A stretch of DNA of 64,000 bases from assembly GCA_020086605.1 (NCBI GenBank), contig JACBWW010000008.1:21513583-21577582 (forward strand), given 5' to 3'. Made by a program: the position numbers and the translations under genes. Position 1 is the stretch's first letter; the number at the start of each line of letters is the position of its first letter. The notes beneath the pieces were generated by a model. It saw only the letters and a list, made by a program, of their open reading frames with translations. It ran no database searches and was not told where the DNA came from. Positions 25,701-40,700 of the stretch are shown here, piece after piece. This DNA comes from Lanius collurio (lineage: Eukaryota; Chordata; Aves; Passeriformes; Laniidae).

Positions 25701-28700
25701 TGCTTAGTACTAGTAGCAACTGCCATGATATTCAGGATTTTCAACAATTTCTGTAATTCAGTACTAAATCATTATGAGTAGGAACACAATTTTCCATTTT
25801 TAATACCATAGCAGATCATGCTTTAAAAATTTTGTTAATGTCTCTGTCATAAAATGTGTCTTTACTACTGTTGTTTTGTAGTTCTGACATGCTTTAATTA
25901 CCATGGCAGTGCTATAAGCAGGAGATACTGTAATCAAGTGACACCTGCTATTGCCACTAGAGTTAAGGTTGTGTCAGAATTACCAAGATAGACTACATTT
26001 TTCAAGTGTTTGCATGTCAAATGGTATAAATCACTCTAAGCTTGAACTACAGTACAGAAAGCTTCATAGCTTTAAGCTCTGCATAAGTATTATGCAGGAC
26101 GGAGAAGAGATTATTATTATAGCACTAACAATGCATTCAGGATTGACAGACCATATTGCTGTACCTGAGTCTGTTCCCAAGATGCAGCTCCCAAGGCCCT
26201 TACAAACAATGTATTTCACATAAGTGTTATTGTTTAGGACAAATGTTTATTGTAAAAATAAAAGCTACCATGTGCTTAGGAAAGATGGTTCCGTTAGGAC
26301 ATAGAATCAGCGTCTGTTTGACAAGTATATTCATTGCATACTAGAGATAATGTGGAAAACCTGTTGTAGGAATTCTGTTACAATTAGGGTCACAAATGTT
26401 CTGGAATACACTGAACTTAAACTTTATGCTCTTGAAATTATGCTTTCACTCAATTCCACTGCATATTCTACGCAGTCAAAAGAAATAGAAAGATGAAAAA
26501 GAAAGATGAAAACTTTTCACCTTGTTTTTTTATGCTGCATTAAAAACATAAATGCACAAAATTCAATAAGGACAGGCTAACATTTTTTGCAACTATTATT
26601 GCTATCCTATTAAAATCAGGCAGTTTATTTTGGTTTTCCTTTTGAGCTGGCAGTCTTTGACCTTGGCACATAAATGATTGTTGATGCATGGAACTGACCA
26701 ATTTGCTAAAAATTTCTTTCAGAGGTCACAAATGAGCATAGTTTCTTTATATTCTGACATCTTAAACCAAGGGCTAGAGATTCAGTAACTGAGAACATGG
26801 AATGAGTTTCTGGACAGGACAGAGTTTTTTTTCATATTCAGGTTGTGTGTCAAGGTCATCCTTCTCTCAGTCTAAATTAGGGTTAGAGACATGTGGTTAA
26901 GTGAAACTGGAAATTGTAAAGAGAAGAGATGACTTACAAAGTCATGGATCCCATGAAGTGATGACTTACAAAGAGGTGAATAGTATTGCCATCCCTGCGA
27001 AAGAGAAGGGCAGAGGCAGAGCCATGGATAGAACGTTTCCTTTCCAACCACACCCTGATGAGTGGCCTCACAGAGTTCTCATTTCCAGTGTATGTGGTCC
27101 TTTGGGCTGTCCTCTACTACTCACTTGTGGCCCTATTTGGGGGTGGTGCTACCTGTACACTCATCTATTTCTGAGAACTCATCTTTGTCCTGTGCTCATA
27201 ACTTCTCAGCCAACACCAAACTGCAGGTGTAAGTCATCTCACTATGATTTTACCAAACTACTTTCTTTTCCTGTGCATTGCAATATGCTCAGTGGTGCTT
27301 TGTTCCAAACCATGAAAAGATTTATTTTAAAGTCTGGGAGAGACCCTGGTCCCATTGAAGAAAAAGTATTTTCTTGCATGCTTAAGAACTGGAGCTACTG
27401 AATCTAGAGAATGACAGACAGAAATCAAGCACAACACCTATCTTCAAGTATGCAAAGGCCGCTGCGAAAAGAGATAATCTGTTTGCCATGCCTGTGACAT
27501 ATAGCACAAAGAGTCATAAGTTTATATTTTTTCAAGATACAATGTAGGATGTGAAGAGAAGCTTTGAAATACTAATAAAGGGGACAGGGATAGATACAGG
27601 CACAGACAGTAAAGGTTGTGAGCTCTTCATCATCTCAGTATACTGCTGTAAAATGATTTTATTTTAGGGGAGATAGCCTAGATAATTTCTCCAAGTTTAT
27701 TTTGTATTTTTTACTAAGTTTCTCTCTGCAACTGTAAAAATAAAAGTTTAGAAATGTATGTGCAATAGATGATACCTAAAATTCTTGAAATCTGGACATT
27801 TGAGCCAAATATATGCAAAACGTCAGGTTTTCCCAACATCTTAATTCCTAAAGACTTCTGATCTTTCCATTGATGAAAAATGAGGCTTCTCCAATTGGCT
27901 GATCACTGACAATGTGCAGTGAGAACACTTAGTTAAAAGACACTGTCAAAATATCTCAATCTCAGTGATGAAAAAGGCACAGGTGTGCTCTGTGTAACTG
28001 TGGGATGAATAATAACTATCCTCTTTATAGTCTATTTTTATACTTGTTTAGAATTTTTCAGCCAAAATTCTCTATCAGACCACAGTTATTTCTAACAAAA
28101 ATGAACTTGTAGTATTTCTAATCCTTTGGCCTTCTGCTTGCAATCTGTTCAAAATTGTACCACTTTTTAAATTTATAACTGCTTTTGTTACTCTCATATT
28201 ACCCTTAGGCAACTGCATTGGCTACTTTTAAAGCTGAGAATCAACTTCAAAATTTTATTGTTAACATTAAAGGCTCTTCAAACCTTTTCCCCTTTCTATT
28301 TGTGAAATCTGGTTCATGTTTATGGCCCCTCTCATAATTTATGTTTGGCTTCTGACCTGTGTCTCCTCCATCCCTACCATTTGCTGTGTCAAAATATCAG
28401 GCTTCTCCTCAATTAACACTGCTATTTTGAAAGTTTTTTCCCCTTTATAGGGTTCTGTGGCTGAATCTTTTGGCCTATTTATCTTAAAAGTAAACCATTT
28501 TCTGTAGCTTCCTGTGAGAATACTATTGAGAGACATATTTTATGCCTTGTGTCATTTTTCTTTTGTTATTTTGCTGTACTCTGATACTTAAGGGTTAGAT
28601 GTTATTGAAAAACAAAGTAGTTATGTTTCTGAATACTCAGCTTATGCTGTTGAAGTTTTTATTATCCTTAGATGTAATTGAATTCTCAGTCATGATACAC

Positions 28701-31700
28701 ATGGATAAAAACATTGTAATCCTGGAGCTGGAAATGTCTTGTCATGAGATACTACCTACAGTAATGAGAATTCAGGGACCAACATAAACCAGAAAGGGGA
28801 AATTAAGAAAACTGAACATAGAATTAGGGATAATTATCAAGAGGAACTATCACTTCAGAAAAAAAATAGAAAACATTGAAAAAACAGAACCCCACAAGCC
28901 TACTGTGTCATCAATAAATGTGACCACACAGTGAAAGACAAAAAACAAAATAGTATTTGGTAAGTAATGAAGATATACTAAAGAAAAGTTAAAACAAAAT
29001 GCTAAGAAACCTTACGATTTATTTAATTTTTCTTTCATCCATCTCCTAGTTGTTTCATATATTAGTTTAGATTCTACCCAACTACCACTCAAGATGGAAA
29101 GTTGCAATTAACTTGGTATCAATTCCAAACTGAATGTAGTTTTCAGCAATGGATGTTTGTGTGCTTTCTTCAGGAACATGAGCAAAAGATAACTGTTTAC
29201 TATAAAAAATCTGTGTCAGCTGCATGCCTCACTTGTGCCTCTGCCTGCTTTGCCTATGCTCATTCCTTGGAAATGCAACCCTCTGCTGACAGGTGTCATG
29301 GTGGCTTCTCTCAATCCTGCATTTCAGCTCTTTTCGGCATTTTTAATTGGTTTGATTTAGTTTGGTTAGGCTTGGTTTGGTTTGGTTTGGCTTTTTTGAT
29401 TTAGTTTAGTTTGGGTTTTTTTAATGTGACATCTTAGGAAGGGTAAAATACAGTTTTCTTTACATTACTTCAATGATGTCAGATTGTGGCAACTTGTTCA
29501 ACTTATTTTCTCTCAATTTTTCAAAAAATAAGTTTTTGAAGGGCTTTATTCTTTGCTGTTTTCAAGTCATGGAGAACTCAGTTTTCTCTGTGCTATGGCT
29601 TAACTCCATTGGGACCTTGTCCCACATATTACCCTGAAGCCACTTCAGTTTCAGTATCTTAAAAATTCTTGATATCTTTCTGTTCCTACAAGCATTTTGC
29701 AAAGGGAAGCGGGATAATTAAACCTGATCAAAACCATATGGCCACATGTAACTAACCTAGCAGGGACAGTGTTTAGCCTAACTCCTGACCCTCAAGTAGA
29801 AATTGTTTGGAAAAAGGACAGTTTTCCTGGGCCAGAAAGTCCCTGTCTCTACACTAAGGTGTCAGGCAGTGTGCTAGGCAGAACTAACTATAGGGTGCAA
29901 TTGGTGAAGCTCAGCGTCCCATGTCCTCACTCCCTGCACACCTGCACATTGGTACAGGTGCATTCTGGACTCATCCCATGAACATGAGTACTAGTCAGGG
30001 ACGAGAAAGCATGAGTTTTGCTCTTGAGAGTTTGCTTTCTCCCATTTTGCATGCCCTGAGATAACTCTGTTATGCCAAGAAGGGTAAAGTCAATGGGAAT
30101 GGAAAACTTACTTCAAAATTTTGCTCCCTGTCCACACTGAAGCAATAGCATGGGCAATCCCAAACTGATGCATAGATTTAACAACTTAAATAACTAATGA
30201 TCAAGTTTCAGCATTTGGGAATGTTTCTGAGCAAAACTGATTTTCTAGCTTTCAGTTCAGTTTTCTAAATTTCCTTCTATTTTGAGAAGTCACAAGGCAT
30301 GTCACAAACGAATATATCAGTAGGCAGGTTGCACACTGGAAGTCTCCTGGCATCTGAACATTTCATGAGGTCACTTGGTAGTCCATCTGAATCTGCTGGA
30401 ATTCACTGGAGTTTATGCATTCAGCAACATCTTTCTTAATAAGTCACAGTTCCCAATTCAGGCGTGTGAGAACACACACTTTTGTTCTTGACAGGGAAGC
30501 TGTGGTCATATGGATGTCCCCTGAAGAAAAAATCAAGTGTATGTTACATTTTCTGAAATTACTGATAAATTCACAGAATGGAGCAAGTACACAACAAAGA
30601 TAAGGAACACATGAACAAATAAAGTAATTTTTATCAGCTCTTGAATTACTTTGAACAAGTAACAGTAAAGTAAATGTTTAATCTTTTTTTTTCTAGTATA
30701 TTTTTCAGCAATTTGATCTTGCTGAAACAGTTTTAGTGAAGAACATGATTTTTTTTTTTTTTTTAATATTGGAAAATTTTGGATTAATGTTATAGTTCAG
30801 TTTCTTAACATTACATGCATTTCAGATCTCTAGCTTGAGTTATATAGTCCAGATATACTTTTTCAGAGTCTTCTGATTCAAATTGAGGTATTTTGAAATT
30901 ATTCTACTTCTTTAAGATATGAATTATACTTCTGCCATAAACCCCAGACTGACTGCACAAAATGCAGTCTTAAAGAAACCACAGAAATTCATGCAAGTAA
31001 ATGAAAATATGTGTGCATAAATTTTGAAAACTTTGTTTCAAATTGGGACATTTATTCATCAAAACTCTTCCTAATTTGAAAATAAAATTGTTTGCTCTTT
31101 TCCATATTATATTAAATATTATATACAGGTCAAAATGAATATACTAAGTGAGAATTCTCATGTCATTTAACAAAATTTTCCTTTATATTCTGCAATGTAA
31201 GTAATCTAATAAATTGATGGCTTGCAAAGAAGTTCTTAAAAATAATTTAAACATTCTACAGTAATGTGAGGCCTGATCATGACTTCCAAAAGAGATCTGG
31301 TCTACTATGCTAAAATATAATGTTCCAGTATATTTGGTCACATGTAGAAAACCAGCATGGAAATCACTGTCAGGATTGTGACAATGGGTTTGAGATCTGT
31401 CTGTACACTTGGGAGCTCTTTGCCCATGAGGAGTAGGTGCATGGATACAGAAGGCTGAGTAGATACAATGATTTACATGATTAAGATAAGAATTTTTATC
31501 TTTATAGCACTGCCAGTGGTGCTGTAAGTAAATTTCTGTCACAGAAATTTTGTAAGAAAATGCGGTGATTGGCAAAGAAAATATCACTGTTATTACCACA
31601 TTTAGCATGAATGGGTGGCTTTGAGTACAAAATAGTCTCCAGTGAAATAGTTAAGTAAAAACAAATACACAGTCAAGTTGCTTGAAATGTATTCTGGTTC

Positions 31701-34700
31701 CCTGTCATTTTCCACTTTAATCAAAAGGTGAACTAAATAAGTACTTCACTCGAGTCTGAGGCTGCAGATAAGCCCTTGTTTTTGATAAAATCTGAGCACA
31801 ATATTGGATTTGAAATCATATTGTTTAGTATATTTGACTGAACCTTGGCCATTGACATCATATGTGCTTATCTCTGTCCCAATTTTCTAATCTGTTCACT
31901 GGGCTATTTACCTGTTTTACAAAACATTAAGTCTGAATTAAATGAGGTAGGATTTTGGCCTTTCCTCGTATGGCTTACGAGATGAGAAAGATAAAGCAAT
32001 GTTTTCTGTCGGTACCCACCCCATCATCTGAAACTGAAGAAAATTTTACAGATGCTCCAAGTCAAGGCCACATTTCCAGAGGAAGGATGATGCCAAAGGC
32101 AGTCAGAGTAACTGTCAGACCACCACTGCTTACTCCTACGCACTCCAGGCAGCTGTGGAGGTGCAGGTACTTTGGGGCAGCTCTTAATATCTGACAAATC
32201 CTTGGGGATCTTCAATTAAAGACACTATGTACATTAAATCTTCTGCAGTTACCCATATGCACATCTCTGCAGCCACTGAGGATTTCATATTGATAAAGAT
32301 TTGAAGAAGATAGATGTTGGATGCACAGTGACATGTGAGGTCCTTCCTGACATGCAGCAGACAGCATTTTGGCATGCTTCCCAGTGAACCCCAGAGTCCC
32401 GTGCTATCCACTTCCTTGTTGGATTTCAATGGTTATGTTTCTGGGGAGAGATATGTAGAAGTAGTGAAACAATGATTTCTACAAATGAAAAATAATATAG
32501 ATAATACCATGATCTGCCCTCCTTCTGCAGGGGAAGGCACCTCCACATCTTTCCGTGACAGATTTGCCAGACCTGCTAAAAGGAGTGCTGTAATCATGAG
32601 TCCCACATTCTACAGGACCTATTAGTCTCTGTAGAGGGTCTTTCCTCCTGCACAAGTCATTATATTAGCCTTCTCACAGTGAAGAGTTTAGTACTGAAAT
32701 AATTGGTGTACATGCTTAAAATTGAGAATCTGTTATTTTCCACATGTACAAATATATCCAGTAGCTTGGAAAACATTGTTTGCATCTGAGACTAGAAGAA
32801 ATGTGTAGATGCTTTTCTAAATAAATATTTTTATTTTATAGAATTCTCTCCTGTGTTAAAAAATACATATGTTCTGATATGCCGTATGTTCATTTGTTGT
32901 CTTTGATCTGAGGCCTTTGAACAGCAGTCCTCAAAGTGCAGTAATTCTGGCTTGGGACAAGAGCCCTTGTTGCACAGGAAGATAATAATGAACCTTGTTA
33001 CACCCACAATTACTATCACCAATGGAAAAGAGCTTGGCTGGGGAGCTGAATCATGGCTGGTGTGTCCCCGAGATGACTGATTGCAATAATAGCAATGGCT
33101 CCAGGTGACAGTTAGCAGCTGGCACAAATTAAAGAAACGTTTCAGCTTCTGAATCAACTGCTTGCAGCAAAGTGGTGCAGAAGAGCATGCGCTTTCAACT
33201 GCATTGGGCCCCATTATTGATAACTAAATCTTTCTCACTTTAACCAGATAACAGGCTGTTATCTTCCTGGGTCTGCAGACAGTTTCATTTGGTACCTCAG
33301 AGGGGTGAACAGTTGCATTAGAAAAGGAAGAAAAAAAAATTAAAATTCTGATGATTTAGAAGTCACTATTCACTGTTCCAGCATTGATCTACCTGAAACA
33401 AGCAAATGGATGTGCTCAGTTTGCAGTTCCAAATTTCTACTAAGAAATAGGATAGATTAAAAATACTTCCACTTTTATGTCAGGCCCTCCATTTTCTCTT
33501 TCAGTTTGCAGTATAGTCATGATGCATACAAAAAAATTACTAGCTCCTATCCTACCACAGAATTTTTTGAATCATATCCATTAGGCATATTCACAGCATT
33601 AAAAACCTGCTAAAAAAACATATGCACTGTATATGGATTCAAGTTGAAAGTGAGGCTCTGGGCAGCTTAGAGTAAAAGGCAGAGAGGAGGGCAGGAGGGG
33701 AAAGATGTAAAGTGTTTAGTGCAGGCAATTTGTCACGGAGTCAGAAGTGAGGCTTTACACCCTTCACATCCTTCACACAGAGGAGGCTGTTTCCAGGAGG
33801 GAAAGAGATCGAGGGTGTCACCTACTGCACACCCAGCAAGAAACAGGACTTTGGGTACACAAGAGGCTGTTTTTCTCCTCTCTGAAGCCTCTTTGAGTCA
33901 TGATATGCAGAAAGGAATAGATATCCTGGAAAACCAGTGTTTTCCAGGTAACTCCACGGAAGTCTTTCACCTGGGTGTTGCCTCCATATATTGTAATGAA
34001 ACTTAAGTGCTGGGAAATGGTGTGGTTTGGAGGAAATAGAGGAAGATGTTTAGAATCTTAAAAAAAAAATAGTCTCCTAAGGAGTCCCTCTGAGTAAGTC
34101 CACCAGCCATAACAAAACAAATAATATGATTCTAAGAAAACAAATAGTTTGATTCTATTTTTCATCCATTTGTAAATTCTTAATAGTTTACTGGCATTTA
34201 GTGAGGTGAATCTAAACAGTTTGCTTTGCCTAGTACCTTTTAATTGCAACGCTTACAAAAAAAATGCACAGATGTCCCAACTGGATAAGTTAAAAATCAC
34301 TGAGTCCCTGTGAACATTTTTGTTGAGAATTATATGCCACAGACACACAGATAATTTATTGATGATCCACAGTAACTTTTTATGTGGTTAATTTAGCCTG
34401 TGGTTCTTACCTAAGCCCTGAGATGACCTTATATTTGCCATGTGTATCTACAGACTGCTGACATATGGTGACTGAACCCGTCATGGCTTCAGTTTGATTT
34501 AGTTTACTTCCCTTTGGGGGTGAAGTAACCTAACTGAACTACTACCACCTTAGGTGCGTGCCCACATATTATCTCAGTTCAACTAATATATTTTAATGTG
34601 ATTTTACTTATTTTATGAATTCAGACTAATACTTTCCAGATGTGTCCATATAGACAACTCTTAAGTAAAACTGAAGTCTTACATTCCATATAGTTCTGGG

Positions 34701-37700
34701 GGTTTTCCCCATGTTGTTGGTTTTTTTAGAAATTCTGTCTTTGTATTGTCCTCCTTCTAACTGTGGACAGCTTCTTTGTCACTCTCTTAGCTTTTGCTCC
34801 TTACATAAATTACCCGGGGGTCCATATTTCTCTTTTATCTTGAATAAGCATGGCATACATCCTCTGCTAGTCTTGAATTAGTGTGAAAACAAAGCTTACA
34901 TTGTTAAATTGGAATGTTTTTGTAAATGTTCTTGATAAGGCTGTGCCAGTCTCAGCTCTACATAATCTACAATGTATATACTGTTCAATTTAGTTATATG
35001 GGGAAGATATCTTTCATTTTAAAACCGAGTTCTCCTGTAACACTTGCTAGCTTTTGATATTTGTGCTTGTGATCAGCAAACCTAATATCTTGTACATCAC
35101 AGATCTCTCACATGCCTTAATACATATGTGTATAAGCTTGTATGTAACAGATCATAAAATTAATGCAGCCTTTAGATAGAATTTATTACTGTATACTAAC
35201 AGATGCTTTATCACACATTAAATTTCTTCCCCTACACTCACAGACTTCTTCAATACATCATGAAACTCTTTTTCTTATTGTGCTCTTATTGACCCCCCTT
35301 TTAAAAATGTCCAAAATTTTTTCTAGATCTCTAAGGAGTGAAGCTGAGGAAATGTGGGCTGCTGATTGATGAAATTTAAGTTTATTAGAAAAAAAAAAAA
35401 GAAGAAAAGAAATTTAAAGAGAATGAGCAAAATAAATTATTAATGCTAACCACAGTTCCACAAATTTTTATATTTTTCATCATACTCCAGATGCAAGCTC
35501 AGACATTTGTTGGTAATGTTTTGTTATTATAGCTGCATACATATGTGTATATATACATATATCATATATTAACAAATTAATACTACTGCTCTTCAGAAGC
35601 AAATGGTCGCAGTGAGTTTGAAGTCCTAATACATTTCACAAACTTCTCCACCTCTAGTATCCACCAGCACAAAGCTGTCTGTGCATAAAATGTTAGCGAA
35701 GAGGGTCTGCTCGACAGGCTCACAGGGAACAAGCTCCTGCACTGACACCCTGCATGCTCCTGTGTGCTCTCAAGGGCACTCCAGCACTGATGAGTCTCCC
35801 AGGGGTCTTCAAGCACTGGTAATTTGCCCAGTCACTTGAGACTGACGCAGAGCTACCTGCTTGACATATCTGTAGGACAAATGCACTTCAGAGACTGAAC
35901 AAAATAGCAAGAAACACATTTATTAGCCATGCCCTACCCCATATGTATAGCACTAGAGAGGTATATATGCCAGCTTAAAGATGAAATCAGAAAAAAAAAT
36001 TATTTTGTCACTTAATTGCAAGAATAGTGTCAAAAGATTCTAGAAATAAACTAGGTGTGAAAGGAAAGTCCCAAATTGCAAGCAGAGAAATGACAAGGAC
36101 CTCCATTTTCCTGACAACTTCCTTGGGGAAAGGGAATTGTTCTAAGGATGGCTTAGGCAGCACTGACAGCTTGTCTGTCTGATTTGTGCAAAGCACAGTG
36201 CCTCATTCATCTTGATTTTCTCTATAATTTTTTTTCTCAGTGAAGTAATTAGCAAAAGTGGTTATTTCCATATAGTAGTGGTCAGATGATTTAAAAGAAA
36301 AGGAAGGAAGAAATTCTCATTTTAAAAGCAATAGACCAAGTACAGCTGGCAGAATATGGGGTAAATTCATTCCTAAATAATACACTTTTGCAGTTAATGT
36401 TACCCCAAAAATTAGTTTGTTTATTCAAATCTGTGATCTTGTCATATATGTTTTCTTTCCTGAACACTTAGCAAAGCTTACCAGAATTGAACCCTAGGAT
36501 CTCAATGTATATTTTAATCAAGTAATTAACTGAAAATAGAACAAGCAAATTCTGAAGTATGTTTATTTTTTATTTTTTATTTTTGAAAAATAACAGTTTA
36601 CTTTGAAGATAATTAGTCTTATATAGTGATTTATAGCAAGGTTTGAGGCTGTAGACATAACACAGTAACTGCTTGCAACATCCTGACAGCCACTTTTGAC
36701 TGCAATGTATGGGTATGGATATTGGACTGTGCTAGTTTCTGAATCTGGAATGTTTGTAGGATTGTATGTATAAGTACCTAAGTTTGTTCAGCAAATGAAT
36801 ACACTTGAATTCATTTCTGATCTTTCTGAAAACTCAAATTCTGGGTGGTATTTTCTCTGAGTCCTTGGCTTTGGAACTTGATTCTTCCATTGATCCCAAA
36901 AGTTAGCTGGCCCTAGGTCACTCTCCAAGACAAATTTACTGCCTTCTTCTGCCTGAGGAAATCCCTTAGGAGAGAGCTGGAGTCTGTGTTTCCATTGTGA
37001 AGGATTACTGGGTTCACATTAGATTTCACTGATTTTTGCAAAGTTTAAATATATGATTCTTTAAGCTCAGTAGCTCATTTTAAAAATCAATAAATAGAAT
37101 ATAGTTTTTAAATTTCACTTTTTTCGTAAGCCATGGCTTGTCAGATACTTGGGTTGATCTGACAAGTGGTTGTAATTTATTTTCTCTTTAGTTACTCTCT
37201 AGCTCAATTCTTCTAAGTCCTCTCTTATTAGCAGGATACAACTCTTCTTTTTAATGGTTCAATGTAATAATATTTTCTTTGCTTGTGCTGCAGGCTATGT
37301 GTTCTTTGATGAGAATAGGTTTGTAACTTTTATATAGAGCTAATTGGATTTCTTGATTATCTCATAGAAGCTAACCAAAATGACCTTCCCATGAAGTGGA
37401 AGTCTGAAGGATTTTCTTTCAGAAATAATAGTCTTTTCTTCCTGGTAACTATTTATTGCTTCAGGTTGGCTAAATATTCCTTTTTTTCTCTTTCTTTTCC
37501 TGTTTTATCCCTGAAGTGTATCTACCTTCTATTCAGAGCTACATCTGTACAGTGACACTTTCAAAAAACATGAGTATTTCTGGATTATAAGTCATTTGCA
37601 ACAAAAACTAAGACCTTGAGTGTATAAAGCAAATATTTTAAGAGGATTTTACCCCAGAAGGCATGTTTCAAATAGCAGGTTAAACAAGCCTCACATAACA

Positions 37701-40700
37701 TTTATAAAGCAGGAAAGTATTACCAGTTATTGTCGTAGATGACATAGGAAAAAGCATAGAAGGGAATTTTTGAAAATATTTGCATGGTAAGTTTACATGG
37801 AAATTAATTAATGAGTTTAGTATATGTATAGCTAGATCATTTTGGTAGTCCCATCATACATGACCGTAGTAGACATGTCATTAAGGTAAACATATTCCAT
37901 TAGGTTGATTAAACCTGAACCATGAAAAAAATGATCAGAAATTCTCACACCCACCTCTGTAGTACAGACAAGGTTTGAATTAATTTTTCATGAAATTTTT
38001 CCTGTAGTGCTTCCATGTTACTTGTTTAATGCAGCTTCTTCAAGTTCCACAATGAAAGAGTCCTTCAAATTTATTGTCAAGTGTACTCATCCACCTGAAT
38101 ATGTTCCTCAGAACCAGTTGACCTTTGCTTTCAAGACTGTCAGGAATGGTCTAAAAAGAAACTTAAATGAATGTGTAATTTTAGGAGTCTGTTCACAGGC
38201 TTGGGTTGTGTGAATAGCTGACGAATACAGACATCTCCAGCTGAGCTATGCTGACATCCCCCAGAAAGGAGGTCTGTCCACAGCATAACAGACCTGAGTT
38301 GAGCTGTTGGGAGTTGCTTCTGGATTGGTTTCCTCTGGGCTCAGGGTCTCCCTGTCCTTAACATTGTACAGAAGAACAGACAGCAGATTCCTGTCCACCA
38401 GACCCACAGTCTTTCTGGTGTTTTTCATTGCAAAGAAGCTAAATCTTTACAGCCATGGAAAACTTGAAAATGGGAGAACAAAGGGGACAGAGACAGTATC
38501 TCTAGTTCATTATATCTGTTATTGCAAGAAGGTCCATAGATCTTTATGGGAAATCCCAATTATCAATCCTGCTTTGAACGTTTCTCCACGTATATATTGT
38601 CAAGTTATGTTCTGTACACTGGAAAACTTGATTTTGTGTATTTTTTCCTTCCACAACTTGAGCTAAAAATATCTACATAGTGACAGACTTTTTTTTAAAC
38701 ACAAAATGCTCTTTAACATATTCATATGTATTTTATGGGTACTCACTCTCTGCACAAGATATAGGTGAAAGAAAAAAAATGAAAACATATGAACTAACCA
38801 GTATTCTTTATATAAGACAATCTTTAAACTTCTTTTGATACAAGTGCCACTTTATTTTAAGGTACAGAGAAGGAATTAATCTTGTTTTTAACCACCTATG
38901 TTTGCACTTTCTTTGCCACGTGTTATGTTTTTTAATTTATCAGCAATTTTTAATGACATGACTGTATACAATTCCTTGAGACCTTCAAAGCAATTTGGTT
39001 TTTCCATCCCATTTTGTAATTTAGTGAACTGTTATTGATTACAGAAAGATTTTCTTGGCATCACCTTTCTTTATGGCATCCAAATGTCAACAAAACTGGC
39101 ATGTTATATGGAAATGGGCCCTTCTTTCAGATATGTTGGAGTGGAAAAGGAAACAGTCTTTTATTATTTAACTGATTATACACATTCTACAATACTTGTT
39201 TACAAATATTGGTTTTGTTTCTATTGCTATTTTGCATTCTGAATCTCTCCTTTTCCAGGTTTCCATAGCAACTCTTGTACAGCTTGGTCATTAGAAAGAA
39301 ATTCTCTTTAATTGATCTCCTAATGTATAGCTTAATAGTAACTGTTAAGCAGTCTTTTGTTTCCAGGTCATATTTAAGGTTCATACATTTGCATAAAAAC
39401 ATCTCATTAGCCCAAACCAATCATTATTAGTAATTTTCTTCCTTTAGTTTTTTAATAACTAAATCCTTCATTGAGGTTTTACAAATAGCAAATATTTATA
39501 GCTTGTAGAAAAGGCTTTCTCAGTGAGCCTGGATGCTTTGTTTCTGTGAGCAGCAAGAAAATTACAGATCTTCAAAATTTTGATCACATAATGCAAGAAG
39601 GTGTCTTTTTCTCCAACTGAAATTTAAATAGACCATGCTAACTATAAGCCAGAGACAATATTTAAGAGCAAAATTGCAATATAGTACAATCGTCTACAAA
39701 TATGAACAATGATGTAGAAATAACCCCAAGAATAACTTCGAATTTCCCCACCCCACTAAAATCATGAAAGACACAAAATTCTTGCACTAGGTTGTGTTTT
39801 CCACAGCATCCTTACCTGAAACAAAGTGAAGATGTGTAAAACTAAGTGAAAATTGCATGTAGGCATTAATTTTTATTTGATAATGAGGCAACCATTTTGA
39901 TATCTATGATTGATAGATAAGGAATTGAATATAAGCATACAACTGCAGATCTACATGGCTATGAAATGAGTTTTACTCAAGGTCCACCATGTATATTTAC
40001 TTCTCCAAACATGCAGCATATTTCATCTTCTTGTGTATGGAAGAACTGCAGCATAAATTTGGATAAACTGAAAACAAAAGATTTTCCAGTGAGAGGAACT
40101 AGACAGAATCAGCTTTCATCAATTCAAGGATATTTTATTTTTCCCTGATCCTCTATAACAGGTTTCATACCCTACTCTAAAAGCAGTTAATATTGAAAGA
40201 ATACTTTAAAATAATATCATCAAGCCAAAATGCATAAATATAGGTCACACCATCATGCTAAGCTCCAGAAAATGTAATTAGCATGTGTAACCTTTTCTTC
40301 TTTTCCCCTTTTCTTTTTTTTCCCTCTGGCATCCTTGACCCCTGTGTGTCTTTATAGAAACTCTAATAGCATTAACATTATACTACGATTAAAAAGTTAG
40401 ACAGCACAACAATGCTGCTTGACAAGATATTTTTACAATCCTTTTTGATGTCATTCTGTTGGGATTGAATGTCCTTTGAACTCTTGCAAATTAAGTGGAT
40501 GTGCAGTGGATGTATTCTCATATGGTATCTCTTTGTGTTATCTGTTAGGTCTCTTCTGCTGTGTGCAATGAAGGACTGGTTTGCATTTATCCCAACATCT
40601 ATAATTTTGTTAAACAGTAATTATTCATGCATAGCATGGATTTCAGAATTAGGTTTAAAACCTGGATTTACTATCACTTTTCAATATGTTGAATGTATGT